DNA of 64,000 bases from Opisthocomus hoazin (Eukaryota > Chordata > Aves > Opisthocomiformes > Opisthocomidae): positions 6,572,001-6,636,000 of the forward strand of contig NC_134434.1 of assembly GCF_030867145.1 (NCBI RefSeq), in the 5' to 3' direction. The notes under the pieces are model-generated. The model made no database searches. It worked only from the letters and a program-made list of their open reading frames with translations, and was not told the origin of the DNA. Positions 10,350 to 21,490 of the stretch are shown piece by piece; position 1 is the stretch's first letter, and each line of letters starts with the position of its first letter. The position numbers and the translations under genes were made by a program.

Positions 10350-13300
10350 CTTTTTCCCATGTTGATACTTGCACTGACTTCACTTTTGCTGGAAAGGTAG
10401 AAGCAGATCAAAAGTTGGTATTTTCTCTGTTTACACCTTAGGCAAGAGAGCTTTGGCTGTCTGCAGTTGACTCAGGACACCTCTGTGATCTACAGATGGA
10501 AACGGAGGGAATTCCATTCTGCCTCCTGCAAGAGAGTTTGGCAAGAGATATCCACCCTCTAATAAGAAGCCCAGCAGCTAACTGAAGGGAAAAAAAGAAG
10601 TTTTAAAGGAAAGTGAAGTGAATAAAGGTATGCAGCCACTCAAATGTACACACTGCATCGCAGAGCAAATGGAGCGCAGAAATGCTCCATCTGCTCTGTA
10701 TGGCATGGTCAGTAGCTCCACCTGAAGGACACCCATCTGCAGGGCTTTGGGGTGATGGCAGCAGCAACAGCTGGAAAAGGAAAGCGGTTCATTCCATCGA
10801 GGAAGGCACAACGTCAGCTGCCATCTTGCTCTGCAAAGGCTGCGCTGATGGAGACGGGTGCTCTTGCAGCTCACGGTGTCCTTGGCCTCCCTCCGTCCCT
10901 CTGTATCTGGCCAGCCTGCAAATCTGATCCCGTGTGGGGAAATCGCTTCTGAGAGCACCAGCGGCGTAGGGAGGCTGCAGACCTCCGGCACGGTGCTCCG
11001 GTGCGGGGCGGCACGCCTCGTGCGTGGCCGCTCCTGTGCTCAGAGAAGCCCAGGGGATTAAAAGCAATTGGGGAAGCCCTGATTTACCCTAACGAGAGCC
11101 AGTACTGGAGCTGTACTAGAGTTGGTATCTTGAGTTTTCCAAAGCTACCTCCCAGCAGGCTCCGGAGTTCATTTCTGCCCTTCTGATTCCTTTTTTCTTT
11201 TCTCTCTCCTCTCAGTGACACTCTTCACCAGGCTTTGAACTCAAAGCACCTTGTGGATTTGGTATTTACTTTTCTAGCTGCAACATTTTATATGTAGTTG
11301 GAGCATCTCGGTATTTTCAATATTTCTAGCTCGTTAACTCCCGTGATGAAATCCTGCTGCAGTTCTTTACACCTGGTGTTTAATGAGGAGGGGTTGCCAG
11401 AATTGCTGTGCCTGTCCCTTGGCGTATTATCTGACAGTTTTTCTATTGAATTAACTCAAGGTATGCATTGACTAAACATCTCCAGAACCATTGGACAAAC
11501 AGACTATGTAATATTCATAAATTCATGCACATCAGCGTCAGATATGTCAGACTAGCTCCCCTATGAATCCCTGGACCTCGGCATGTTGTGACAATTCTTG
11601 TTTAAGCAAATCTGGATCTTTCAGTGCCAGTAATGAGAGTGCTTTCATCCTGAGCGGTATCACCAGTGAGACTAATGTGCCATTCTCCTGCTCAGAACTG
11701 TAGTCTCATCAGATATAAATTAAACCACTGGGAGAGCAGGGAAAGAAAATGTGAGCAGCATTTGCATGTATTGTCCCTCCTGTTCATCTGCTGCAAGAAT
11801 CGCATTGTGGCACCTTTTTAATGACAACACTGCTATTACAGTAAATGATTTAACAGCCTCAGTGTTTCCTATTCCGGACTCGGGGATTTTGTTACACATG
11901 TAAATTATTTGCATGTATTTGAGATATAATTAATTACGTATCGCTTGAAAGCGCCACGCCACGCACTGTAAAGCTTGCAAGTTTCCTTCCACGGATGTTT
12001 CCATGTCCCTGGAAAGATTGCTTGAGATGATGGTTTTTGCTGGTGTCTGGTCAGGAGGAAGCTTCCCAACACGTTTACAGGTAACTTTATCCACTCTAAT
12101 GGCTCGTGGAGCTTTTCTGACAGCCAGCTCATCATCCACGGGAGCACGTAAACCCTAAGAGCTCCTGCAGCTGTGGTGGTTGGGGTCCGCTTTGCTGCTC
12201 TGCGCCCTCCCGCTCTGCTCGGACACACGTCTTACTGTTCTGCCAAGGTGCCCGTGGGCTCTTTATTATTTCCACCAGTACTGTAAGAGTCCATCGTGTG
12301 ACTGTTACTCACAAGGGCAGCACCACGCTGCATCATCTGCCCTGAAAAGTGTAGGCATTACCGCTCAAATATATTACTGCCCTTAACACATCTTCCTAAT
12401 GAGGCGCGTTCAGCCAGTTCCAACGTGGTAGATTTTGTTTCAGATAGGAGATGTCCACATTCTTTCCTTGAAGTTTGTCTCCTCCGCATATCAAAAAACT
12501 TTAACAAATAGGCATAATATATGCCCTGGGGAGCAGAGAAAGCTGCTTTTCTTTTTCTTGGCTGGCTTAATTCATGCTGGAGTTGTGTGACTTTTCATCT
12601 CTGCAGTTGGAGGAAAAGGCTAACTCACAGTGTAAAACTAGTATGATAAATCGTGGAAAAATAACTTGCTGGCTTTCCTAAGAAACTCCTCTCCAGCTCC
12701 TCCTCTCGCTGTACTCCTGCCAGCACCCCAGAATTCATTGCATCGCTGCATGTTATGGCACCTTTGGGATGCGTTAGTCATAAGAATGGAGCTACTGGTG
12801 CTTTGCGGGCGTATTTTAACTTTGGCTCTCATACGAGAGCTCTGACACAGCCGTGCTGTCTGCACGTCCCGGTAGCGTTTGCTTGCGGTGCCTCCTGAGA
12901 TTCCAGACAGCTCAAAAAAAGGAAACATCCAATTTATATTTGCTAAGGTATGCAGGAGGTCCTTTTGGTATTCTTTGTTGGTGGTGAGGGCTGTTGGGCA
13001 CCGGGTTAACGTGGGATGAAGGCAAGAGCAATGGCTCAGGTGGCAACTTGGCGTTCATGCTGTAATGCCCAGCTCCAGATCTGTCCTTTCTCTTCTGAAC
13101 ACTGCAGGGTGGCCAGAGAGAGCGGGAAGACTGTGTTTGCTCGGCCAGGCTTGCTCGCGTGCCCCTATGGATTATTTTCCACTTTGGGAAAATTCACAGG
13201 GACCTTCCCAGGCTGGGGCCGCCTCCTGGCTTCATCACCCCGGCCCCTCGGCACGCTGCTCGCTGCACGGTTCTCCTCGGGATGCTCCCTCCCCCTGTGA

Positions 13301-14879
13301 CCTGCAGGCATCAGGGACCCAACAAATACATCCTCCAGGCATCAGGAGGACCGGGCTAGCTGCTGCCACGTACCAAATTGCCTGTGTAATTCTGCCTTTG
13401 GACAGCAGCCGTGACATGGACTTGAGCTGACCCAAAGTTTTCTTCCTTTGAATTCATTCAGATCTCAGCGTTCATCTATAATCGCATGTAATTAACTTCT
13501 CCTGACAGGGTGCTCTCAAGATGAGAGATGATAAGCGAGCGCTGTACATTACATTATGGATCTTTTCTTCTGGAGGCAGCCCCGTCAGGTTCTTTTGCTC
13601 TCAAATTGTGTTATCTGGACTAAATTCAGCGATTTCAGGTTTATATGCAAAAACGTGAGACCAAAACCGACCCCGATACTCTAGTTTTGAATAGAAGTGT
13701 AGAAAAATTCCCAGTTTATCCATGCAGGTTTAGTACCAGCCCTGGTTTGGAAAAGTTTTCTTGTGATTTTTCAGGCCCAATCTAATGTAAGCAGCAATGA
13801 CTGGTCAAATATCAAGGCTTCACATCAAGCAGCGCATTGTCCACCAGCAAACATGCCAAGGTCAGTAAGACTTAAAATACCAAGGTATTTAAATTAAAAT
13901 ACTGTGGCATTACACGTATATTTGGTCCTTTTGTGCTCTGAGCCATTTGCTCATGTTCTGCGCATAACCATGATCATTTTACGCGAAAGAAGGGACAGGC
14001 ATGGTCTGAAGGAAAGCTGTTCTGGCCCATCTGCATTCAGTGTTCTCAGATTTAAGTCGCTGTAGCACACAGAACAACCTTTTTGATTTTTCTCTCCCTC
14101 CAAATGAATGACCAGATAGAGATCTAGCGCACAAGCAGGGGAACAAAAATACAATTAAAACAGCAAAGCAGTGTAGTTAGTAAAGGTTTTGTTAAGCGAA
14201 ATGCCGTTTTTGTTTTTCCCCTTAGGGAACAATAAGAAAACTTCTCTTCGGACATATCTTTTTCTGAAACAAGCTCCGTGACTGGTCACAACCTGTAATA
14301 AAAATGCCATATGCAAGAGAATATATTTAATATTGGGAAGGCAAAATAGAATGATATGATCTGTTTGGGGTTTGAAGGTAAATGTTTAGACATTTTTTCC
14401 TTTAAAATAATCTGTGATAGATGCTGGTTAGCTGACTGGGAAATGAAATCACAGAGGATTTATGCCATTAATGACAGGCTATGATGTCAAAGACATTTGG
14501 CCTGTAGCCATAACCTTTTGTGTGGCTCCGGCTGATTCTTATAAATAAACAGGACCGCTCAGCTGCTGCCTGGATAGGAGTCTCCATCGCTCAGGAGCAC
14601 TGAAAACTGGGCTAAGGAGAGCACTTAAAAATATCAGGCAAAAAATTGAGGGGAAGTGATGTCCTGCAAGAAGCGCTTTCCCCCTTTAGTGTCTCTGGTT
14701 TTATGTGGTAGGGCTTGGTTAATGTTTAAAGAAGCGCCAAGTTACTGAAATAACATGGAAACCAGTCTCGCTTTCTGAAACTCCACTGTGTCGTGTTGAT
14801 TTACAGTCAGTCAAAAGCCCTGACGCGTTGTCAATAGCGTACATCACCGCGATCCTTGTTCTTCTCGTCCCGTTTGCAG

Positions 14880-14888
14880 TATAAAAGG
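14880..14888 (+). promoter_or_regulatory. TATA box candidate
   Basis: TATAAAAGG is a near-ideal TATA box. Several CpGs lie on both sides (14820-14870 and 14905-14960), which is unusual in this desert. A transcript would start near 14910 on the plus strand. No downstream reading frame is convincing, so any product would probably be non-coding. TATAAAAG also occurs at other places in the window, so the motif alone is weak evidence. Confidence 0.3.
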
Positions 14889-15990
14889 GCAGACTGGCTT
14901 GGCTTTCGCAGTGGTGCCGGGGTGGCACCCAGCCTTGGCAGTGGGTGGGACGCGGTGGGAGCACTCACCCTGCCTGCCCGGGGCAGGTCTGCAGCACCCA
15001 GCCTGCCGAGGGGCAAACCCAGGACAGCCCATTCCAGTAACCTCTAAAAGAAAATGGCAAATCTGACTGCAGAGAGACAGGCCAGCCCTGAAGTATGTAC
15101 AGCTTTCATATCTGTCCCCTTAAGGAGCGTACAGGCGTAATTTTAATCATATTTTGCCAGATAATGCGCAGGATTTGCTTGCAGCCATTTCAGCCATTTG
15201 ATAGGTGAGACGGCTTCGTTATGCTGTTATTGGTGTCATTTTTCTTTTCACACAGAGCTATTTTCCTTTGGTATTTTATCCTCTGGGGGCTGTGCTGCTG
15301 ATGGGTCACCAGGTGCCAGACCCTCAGCTGGGTGAGGCAGCACAGCTACATTGCTTCGGGTTGAATTGAAACCTTCTCAGGAATCCAGTCCTTTTATTAA
15401 CCTAACTACCAGCACCACACTGGTAAGTGTTATGGAGGGTCTTCCAACGTCTGAGCTAAGCAAGCTCTGTGTCCCGCGGGTGTTTGGTTCCTAAAGCCCT
15501 GGTGACTTCAGCAGAGCCTGGAGGTGACGTGCGACGCGGCACCGTCCCAGCCCGGGGATTCGGATGTCAGATGTGGACCTGGCAGGGCTGTGCAGCACAC
15601 AGGGTTGGAGAGCGTTCCTGAAATCTGGCTCGTGATGACTGAAACAGCTCTTCAGAAACCCAGGTAGCCGGGAGCGCATTACCAGCCTGAAGCTTGTGCT
15701 TGCTTATGCCAGGGCTGAGCAGCCTGCCAGTGGCCACTGGACTTTAAACCATGTTTGTTTTTCCTTCTCCCCTTTTCTTCCGCTGAACAAAGCAAAGAAA
15801 AATACATCAAGAATGCAGGAAATGTTTGATCTGCAATTCAGCGGAGCCACGCGTGCGCAGGGGCACCCAGAAGTCGATCCCTTCTTTTTACTGCAGGCTG
15901 AAAAGCCTCCCCAGGAAAATCTGTTTGACTGCAGAGGGCATCGATGCTGGTTATGGATCTCTCTGTGGGCTGATTCAGCGGCATCCCCGG

Positions 15991-16053
15991 TTTCAGAGGG
16001 GACCAGGACCATTTCAAAGGGGACCAGGACCGTTTCGGAGGGGACCAGGACCA
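15991..16053. repeat. Minisatellite, three 21-bp units
   Basis: Units at 15991-16011, 16012-16032 and 16033-16053 share the core GGGGACCAGGACC and differ only at a few positions (TTTCAGA, TTTCAAA, TTTCGGA at their starts). The period is a multiple of three, so frames through it show a seven-residue repeat, but the surrounding frames have no protein-like features. Confidence 0.95.
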
Positions 16054-16970
16054 GCTCTCCCAGGTTGGAGGAGCATGAAAGCAGCGTGAGCTCACCCTGC
16101 CCATCCACCTGCTGCGGCTCCAGGGCCCAGCAGCATCAGCGCAGCGCTGCACAGGCTCGCCTTCGAGCGCCTCTAATTTGGTCCAGATGTCAGGGCGGCT
16201 CTGCAATTTGATGATTGGATTTCACTATTAACATATTTGTTTTATGACAGAGTAGAATCATTACAATTGTCACATTATTCTCTTTCTTTTTTTCCCCTCT
16301 CCGATTAGTAGCGACACTTATGATAATTTTAATAGGGAGAAACAAGTTCCCTATGTCCTTTTCCAGTTCTAAAAATACAAGACTAGATTTTCCAGAGGAG
16401 CTTGGGATTGTAGATTTAAATGTCCAACTAGAGTACATTAAAATGCCCTAGACATCAAGGAGAAAAAGGGAGTCCTGATACCCAGAGGAAGGTAGAGCGC
16501 TTAATGTGAATTATGGCAGTGTAATTATTGCTATTGTCAGATCTTACAATCTACAGCATTATTTTTAGGCACCCATCCAATTCACAAAAATATCTCTCAA
16601 ATAATTTCAAAAGGGCTTCACTTGAAGACTGTTTGTTTTGGAAAAATATAAATCATTGTTCCATTTAAACATATTTCAGCTCAGAGAGCAATAATATTTT
16701 ATTTGTGTTGAAAGAAGGCAGGGGCTTATTAAATATTAATATGTGGCTTACAACATGGGTTAAAGTTCCTCTTTTAAGATACATACTATAGCTTTGCCCA
16801 AGTGACTTCATTCCTGAGGGATTATAAGTTTCTGCTTACAGCACTTGAGAATAAAGAAAACATATATTCACAAGGTATAAACATGCCAATATACGGGATG
16901 CTTTCTGTTCAAAATTCTGCTACATCTTGAACATTAGCGATAATTAATGGTATGAGCTAGTTCACGGCTT

Positions 16971-16978
16971 TATATAAA
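16971..16978 (+). promoter_or_regulatory. TATA box candidate next to CpG cluster
   Basis: TATATAAA is followed within 20 bases by CGAGACCCGGCGCGG and, at about +40, by CAGGTAGTG, a possible splice donor (GT at 17013-17014). The arrangement resembles a small promoter plus first exon of an unannotated RNA. It rests on short motifs only. Confidence 0.3.
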
Positions 16979-18544
16979 TGCGAGACCCGGCGCGGTGCTT
17001 TGCTGAGCACAGGTAGTGTGCTCATGTCCGGGGCCAGAGGACCTGACCCGTTTCTGTATCAGACTCTTCCTCTGCAGCCCCCTGAGACCGAGACAGACAT
17101 TAGCAGTTGTGCCGAGGTCAGACCGGGACAGTAACGACTGGAACCCCGAGTGTCTGTGGTCAGAGAAAGGAAAGAGACGGAAAAATCCAAGGGCTAGGTA
17201 CCGGGAGTGAAAGATCTAGTGAAAAGGGAAAAAGCAGAATCAGGATAGGGGATGTGCAGAAGGGAGTTCTGAAGGATGGTGAGTGGGAATTGTGTCTTTC
17301 CGTCAAAGTCTCTGCAAACCAACTGTAAATTATGAAAATGCAGTGGGATTTCAGCTTTTAAATCATGCAGGGACTTTGGGCAACTATAACACAAGAGTCT
17401 TTCAATCCACGGAGATGAAGGAAAAACTTATGGGGGAGATTTTTTTTTCAAAGGCTCAACACAGCGGCTGGTGGTTATTGAGTATTTACCAAGACTTTTG
17501 ACAGCACAAAGACAACTTCCACTGGTTCAGTGGCCAGCAGCCACCTCTGGGCACGGGGAGCTCTGTGACCCCACGGTCGGTGGCCATGGTCCCCGGTTAG
17601 GTTACGCTCGGTTGGGGCTGTAGTGACCCTGAGCATCCCTCCCTCCCTGCCAGCGGCAAGGAGAAATCCCGTGGGCTGGGGCACCGAGGAGCCAACTCCA
17701 TTTGCTGCACATGTGGGTACCGTGCAGTATTGCTCCAGGAGAAAATAAGATGTAATAGTTGGGTGTTTCATTAATTTAGGGGAATGTTTTGAGCCTTATC
17801 TAATTAGAGGCTGCGAGACATCCTGAGACAGAAGAGAACACTGATTTGTGAATGGAAGGGAACATCGCATTATTTCCACAGCTTTATACCACAGATTCGA
17901 AGGGGGAGGTGGGGGGAAGAAATCTCCTTGAAGATGAGATAATCCTAGTGGAACAATCCTGTAATATCTGCTGAAAACTGCATGCAAGACTGAACTGTGA
18001 ACTTTCTAATGGGAACGTTTCAGACGTGTGCAGTGTGTGGCCTCTAATTTAAATTCCCCTAATTCTATCCTTGAAGTTTTTGGTCCTTTAGACTTGAAAG
18101 GCAGAACTGCATATTCTTTGTGCTTGGGAAAGGAGACAAGACCTTGATAGTCTCAAAATAGTTTGGTTTCTTTTTTTTCCTTAAGGAAAAATGTAATTGC
18201 ATACAAACTGCAAACCCCTCTAAACAATTCTCATCAGTTGCCTGAAGAATCCCTTGGCTGAATTGTAAATCACTATAAAGTGCACCAAAAAAAGAGAAGA
18301 AACATCGGGGCATAAATGAGTTTTGGAGCTGTCTAGTCTGGGGTTCTGTAAGGTAATTAAATCAAGGAGACTTTCTGATCTATAGAAGGGTCAATGTAAC
18401 AGGGCAGTGCTTTGAACCATGGTCTCATTAAGACACAATTGCTTTCTTCGCTTCCCAGATTGTTTATAACAGGGGGCTTATTCCTAAGCAGTCAATAACT
18501 GGAGAACATAAATCACAGCACAGAAAGAGTTATTCCCAGTTTAC

Positions 18545-18633
18545 GGGCCAGATCCTCAGCTGGCATAAATCACTCTTGCCCCAGTGATGTCACCTCAGCC
18601 ATGCTGTATTTATACAACCCAAAGATCTGTCTC
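18545..18633. repeat. Ancient self-complementary repeat
   Basis: The left end GGGCCAGATCCTCAGCTGG and the right half (TTTATACA...AAAGATCTGTCTC) are decayed reverse complements of each other. This matches a palindromic element of about 90 bp that I recall as abundant in turtle and crocodilian genomes. I cannot name its Repbase entry. The arms are diverged, so the copy is old. Confidence 0.6.
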
Positions 18634-20648
18634 ATACTGTTCTCATTTTATTGGCTTTTATTGACTCACTCTGTAGGCACAGATTTTCATATATAAAATG
18701 AAGGTGGAGATAATTGACGTATGTGAAAAGTAATTTTGTAAAATTTTCAAGGGAAAATCTGAATTGCTCTCTTCCTTCCCCCTTCATTTTATTAAAAAAT
18801 AGTTACCATGTGAATTTTTGTCAGCTCATAACCGTTTCACTAAATACCACCATGGTCACTAAGAACAATCTCTTTTGCAAAACGATGCAGTGGCCTTTGT
18901 AGGATTTAATGGCCCTTCTTCTGGATTTTAATTAAATTCAGAAAGGACATCCCCAGGCGCATCACTGACAGAGGCAGCGATGGCAGCAGACCCCAGGTCT
19001 GTTACTCTGCAGGGGGATGTGCCCAGCACCTTGGGCACGGCTGAGTGTGTGTCCCATGTGTGTGCAACAGCAGGGCACCAATGCTGCTGTTGGGGAGCCT
19101 TTCTGTAACATGTGCTTAATGTGGGGCTATAAATGATCACGGAAAGATGAATCTCCAAAAATCTCCTCCGAAGCTGAAGATCAGCTTTGGTCCATTGGCT
19201 GAGCCGCGGTATAGGGCATGCCCAGCAAACCTCCTCCCGCAGCCAGGGAGCCAAGGTGGGTGCAATATCTGCTTTAAACACCTACAAGGCCAATTTTCAA
19301 GTATTTCAGATGTCCCCCTATCCCAACCACTGAGGCAGTCCGGCTTTGCTCCTCTCAATCTCCCCTCAGCATCAAGCCTGAACAGCCTCGCATGGACAGC
19401 TGGATAGCAAGCAAGCGCTGCTCCTCCAGCCTACAGAGCTCCTCCAGCAAAACATTATTACTAATAACTAATCAAACTTACAAAAGATCTTTTCCGGTTT
19501 TGTTCCAGTGGTTGCTGTGAGCAAATCTGGTAGTATGAAGTCATTTTTATATGTCCTGGTTGTATTTCATCACGCTGATGTCAGGACTGATGTCACCAGT
19601 GTCAATATGGTATTAGTGAAGCTGGAGATCAATATCAAATACTGGATTTAGGATCCATCGACAGACTCATAGCTCTGGCTGCATTCGACCTGCTTTGGCT
19701 GACAGGGAGCCAGAGGGGTTTTTCCATGTCATTCAGTTAAAGGAGTTTCCACTGCCTGGCTTTCTCCTCTCGCTACACCACACCGCAGCAACAACCTTCA
19801 TTTGGAAAACAAAGGAAAAAAAAAAAAGATCTCTCCAAGGAAATCGTAAGAATTTATGAAAGAAATCTCCAGAGAACATCAAACCAGCAAAGAAACTGAA
19901 TGTGAGAAAACAGCCAGGGAAAAATGTGAAAAATTGATGAGCAGAGCTACGGATACTGGAAAACAATAACCAAGCAGAATCTACTTAATCAGGGATGATT
20001 ACAGTGTTACTTCTCTGGGTTAAAACTGCTGACTTTTATATCCATCCGGGATTTTGGCACTCAGATATCGGCATGTCCAGGCATTTGAGTTCTCCGCTGT
20101 TGTCTTTGCAACACACAGAATTATGTCCACTATTTTTTCCGTGAAATATTACCTTTTATTCGAAGCTGTTTCACAAATCAAAGCTGTCACTACAGCGAGG
20201 GTGAAATATTCATCAAATACCCTCCTACCGCTCCCAGAGGGAGATGACCATAAGTGTTTAAGAAGAAATAATAATCTGTTGTATTTAAATACCTTTATCT
20301 GGCAGAATAGGCCTGCGAGGAAAACACCAGAGGAGGTAGGTCTGCATGAACAGGGTACAAGATACCACCACTTGCATCCCAGCTTTGCTGGGCAGCCCCG
20401 CAAGCCTCGTGTCCTTTGCCTCTACCCTGCTTCTCCTCCAGCCCTCTGCCCCTCTTCCTTGCTCAGCTCTTGAACTGGGCAGGACAGGCTTTATCCCCTT
20501 TGGTGTTTAAGATGAGACCGATAGCTTCAGCTCATGTGATGCTCCCGGCTGCTGCTGTATAATAAACCTCCAGAACCATAACCATGGATTTTTCTCTAAG
20601 CAGACTGAAGCCTATGGGTATTCCTGGTGATGATTTATACGTATATCT

Positions 20649-20672
20649 ATATACACACACACATATGTATAG
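20649..20672. repeat. Alternating TA/CA tract
   Basis: Strict purine-pyrimidine alternation through (TA)n(CA)n and back to TATGTATA. It is a short microsatellite with some Z-DNA or unwinding potential. Confidence 0.8.
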
Positions 20673-21409
20673 GCTGCCTTCACGCTCACCATCTGTAAAC
20701 TCATCACCTTCACTAATCCATCCTTTTCCCATCAACTTTCTCCAGCTCTCCCAAGCAATCGGGAAGACTCAGACCCTCACAGGTGGCAGCATTTCTTCCT
20801 GACTCGTGACAGCCCTTTCTCTTAACTTCCTTCTTAGCCTGCAGATCGTTCTTATGCTCCTGATCTTCCTGAAACCATCATTTCTCATCCAAAGCAGCTT
20901 AAGCAGTTGGAGAGTAACGTTCATTTCCAGGCAATATGTGCGTAAACTTGGATGAGGGCTGGTTTGCAAATGGAGCTGCCTATAATCCGGAATAAAATTA
21001 AACCTTAATCACTACGTTCTGAAGGGAAGATTTGTCACTGCCCAGCAAAGATGTGTCTTAATGAAGACATTCATTCTTGCGGATCACAAATCCATGCATA
21101 TCCACTGGCTTAAAAGGATGCGGATCTGCGCACAGGAATTTTGGATTTTCCTCGTCTGAAGCAGTATGTTGCTGTTAAGAGAGGCTTCTATATAAGCACT
21201 GGGGACCCTTAAGGAAGGATGCGTCATTAGCACTGCCTGAATTACATTGGCATCAGCAGCCCACGGAGCGCTGGCTGCGTAAGGCACCTCCACGTAAGGA
21301 GCTGCTGCCTGTGCCGCTGGCAGCCTGGGCACTGGGCAGGCAAAGGGCAGCTTCATCCCTGCCCTAGGAAAGGATCCGAGCTGTGGATGAATTAAAGGCA
21401 CTTTTTGAT

Positions 21410-21490
21410 GTGTGACACTGGACCATGACAGAGGTTAGAAATCAACCTAGGTCTCCTGAGCCACCACCCTGTGCACTAACCACAAGAGTT
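21410..21490 (-). mobile_element. MIR-like tRNA-derived SINE fragment
   Basis: On the minus strand the sequence runs CTTGTGGTTAGTGCACAGGG, then CAGGAGACCTAGGTTGATTTC, then a CCTCTGTCATG segment. These are the A-box, B-box and following core of a MIR-type SINE in the right order and spacing. The B box is decayed (GGTTGATTT). The 3' part of the element is missing or unrecognisable. Confidence 0.75.

Larger units (their letters stand above)
8886..15990. other. Intergenic desert segment, no gene found
   Basis: About 7 kb without a supportable gene. It contains a T14 run at 10336-10349, a CpG-dense pocket near 10940-11040, a TATAAATA at 14540-14547 and a TATAAAAGG at 14880-14888 next to CpG-bearing sequence. 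Stretches such as 11440-11535, rich in ATTCAT/ATGCAT-type words, have the texture of conserved non-coding DNA, but conservation cannot be judged from one sequence. Confidence 0.65.
16054..21409. other. Intergenic desert segment, no gene found
   Basis: AT-rich sequence with no supportable coding region. It includes a TATATAAA next to a CpG cluster at 16971-16998, an ancient self-complementary repeat at 18545-18633, and an alternating purine-pyrimidine TA/CA tract near 20649-20672. The stretch 16490-16760 is AT-rich with several TAATTA/ATTATT-like words. Confidence 0.65.

Noticed and set aside
15306..15322. CTCF-like site around CACCAGGTGCCAGA
   Set aside because: It resembles the CTCF core but departs at several key positions, so I do not call it.
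15696..16211. 171-codon plus frame
   Set aside because: It starts without ATG (CTG/TTG-type), spans the 21-bp minisatellite, and resembles no known protein.
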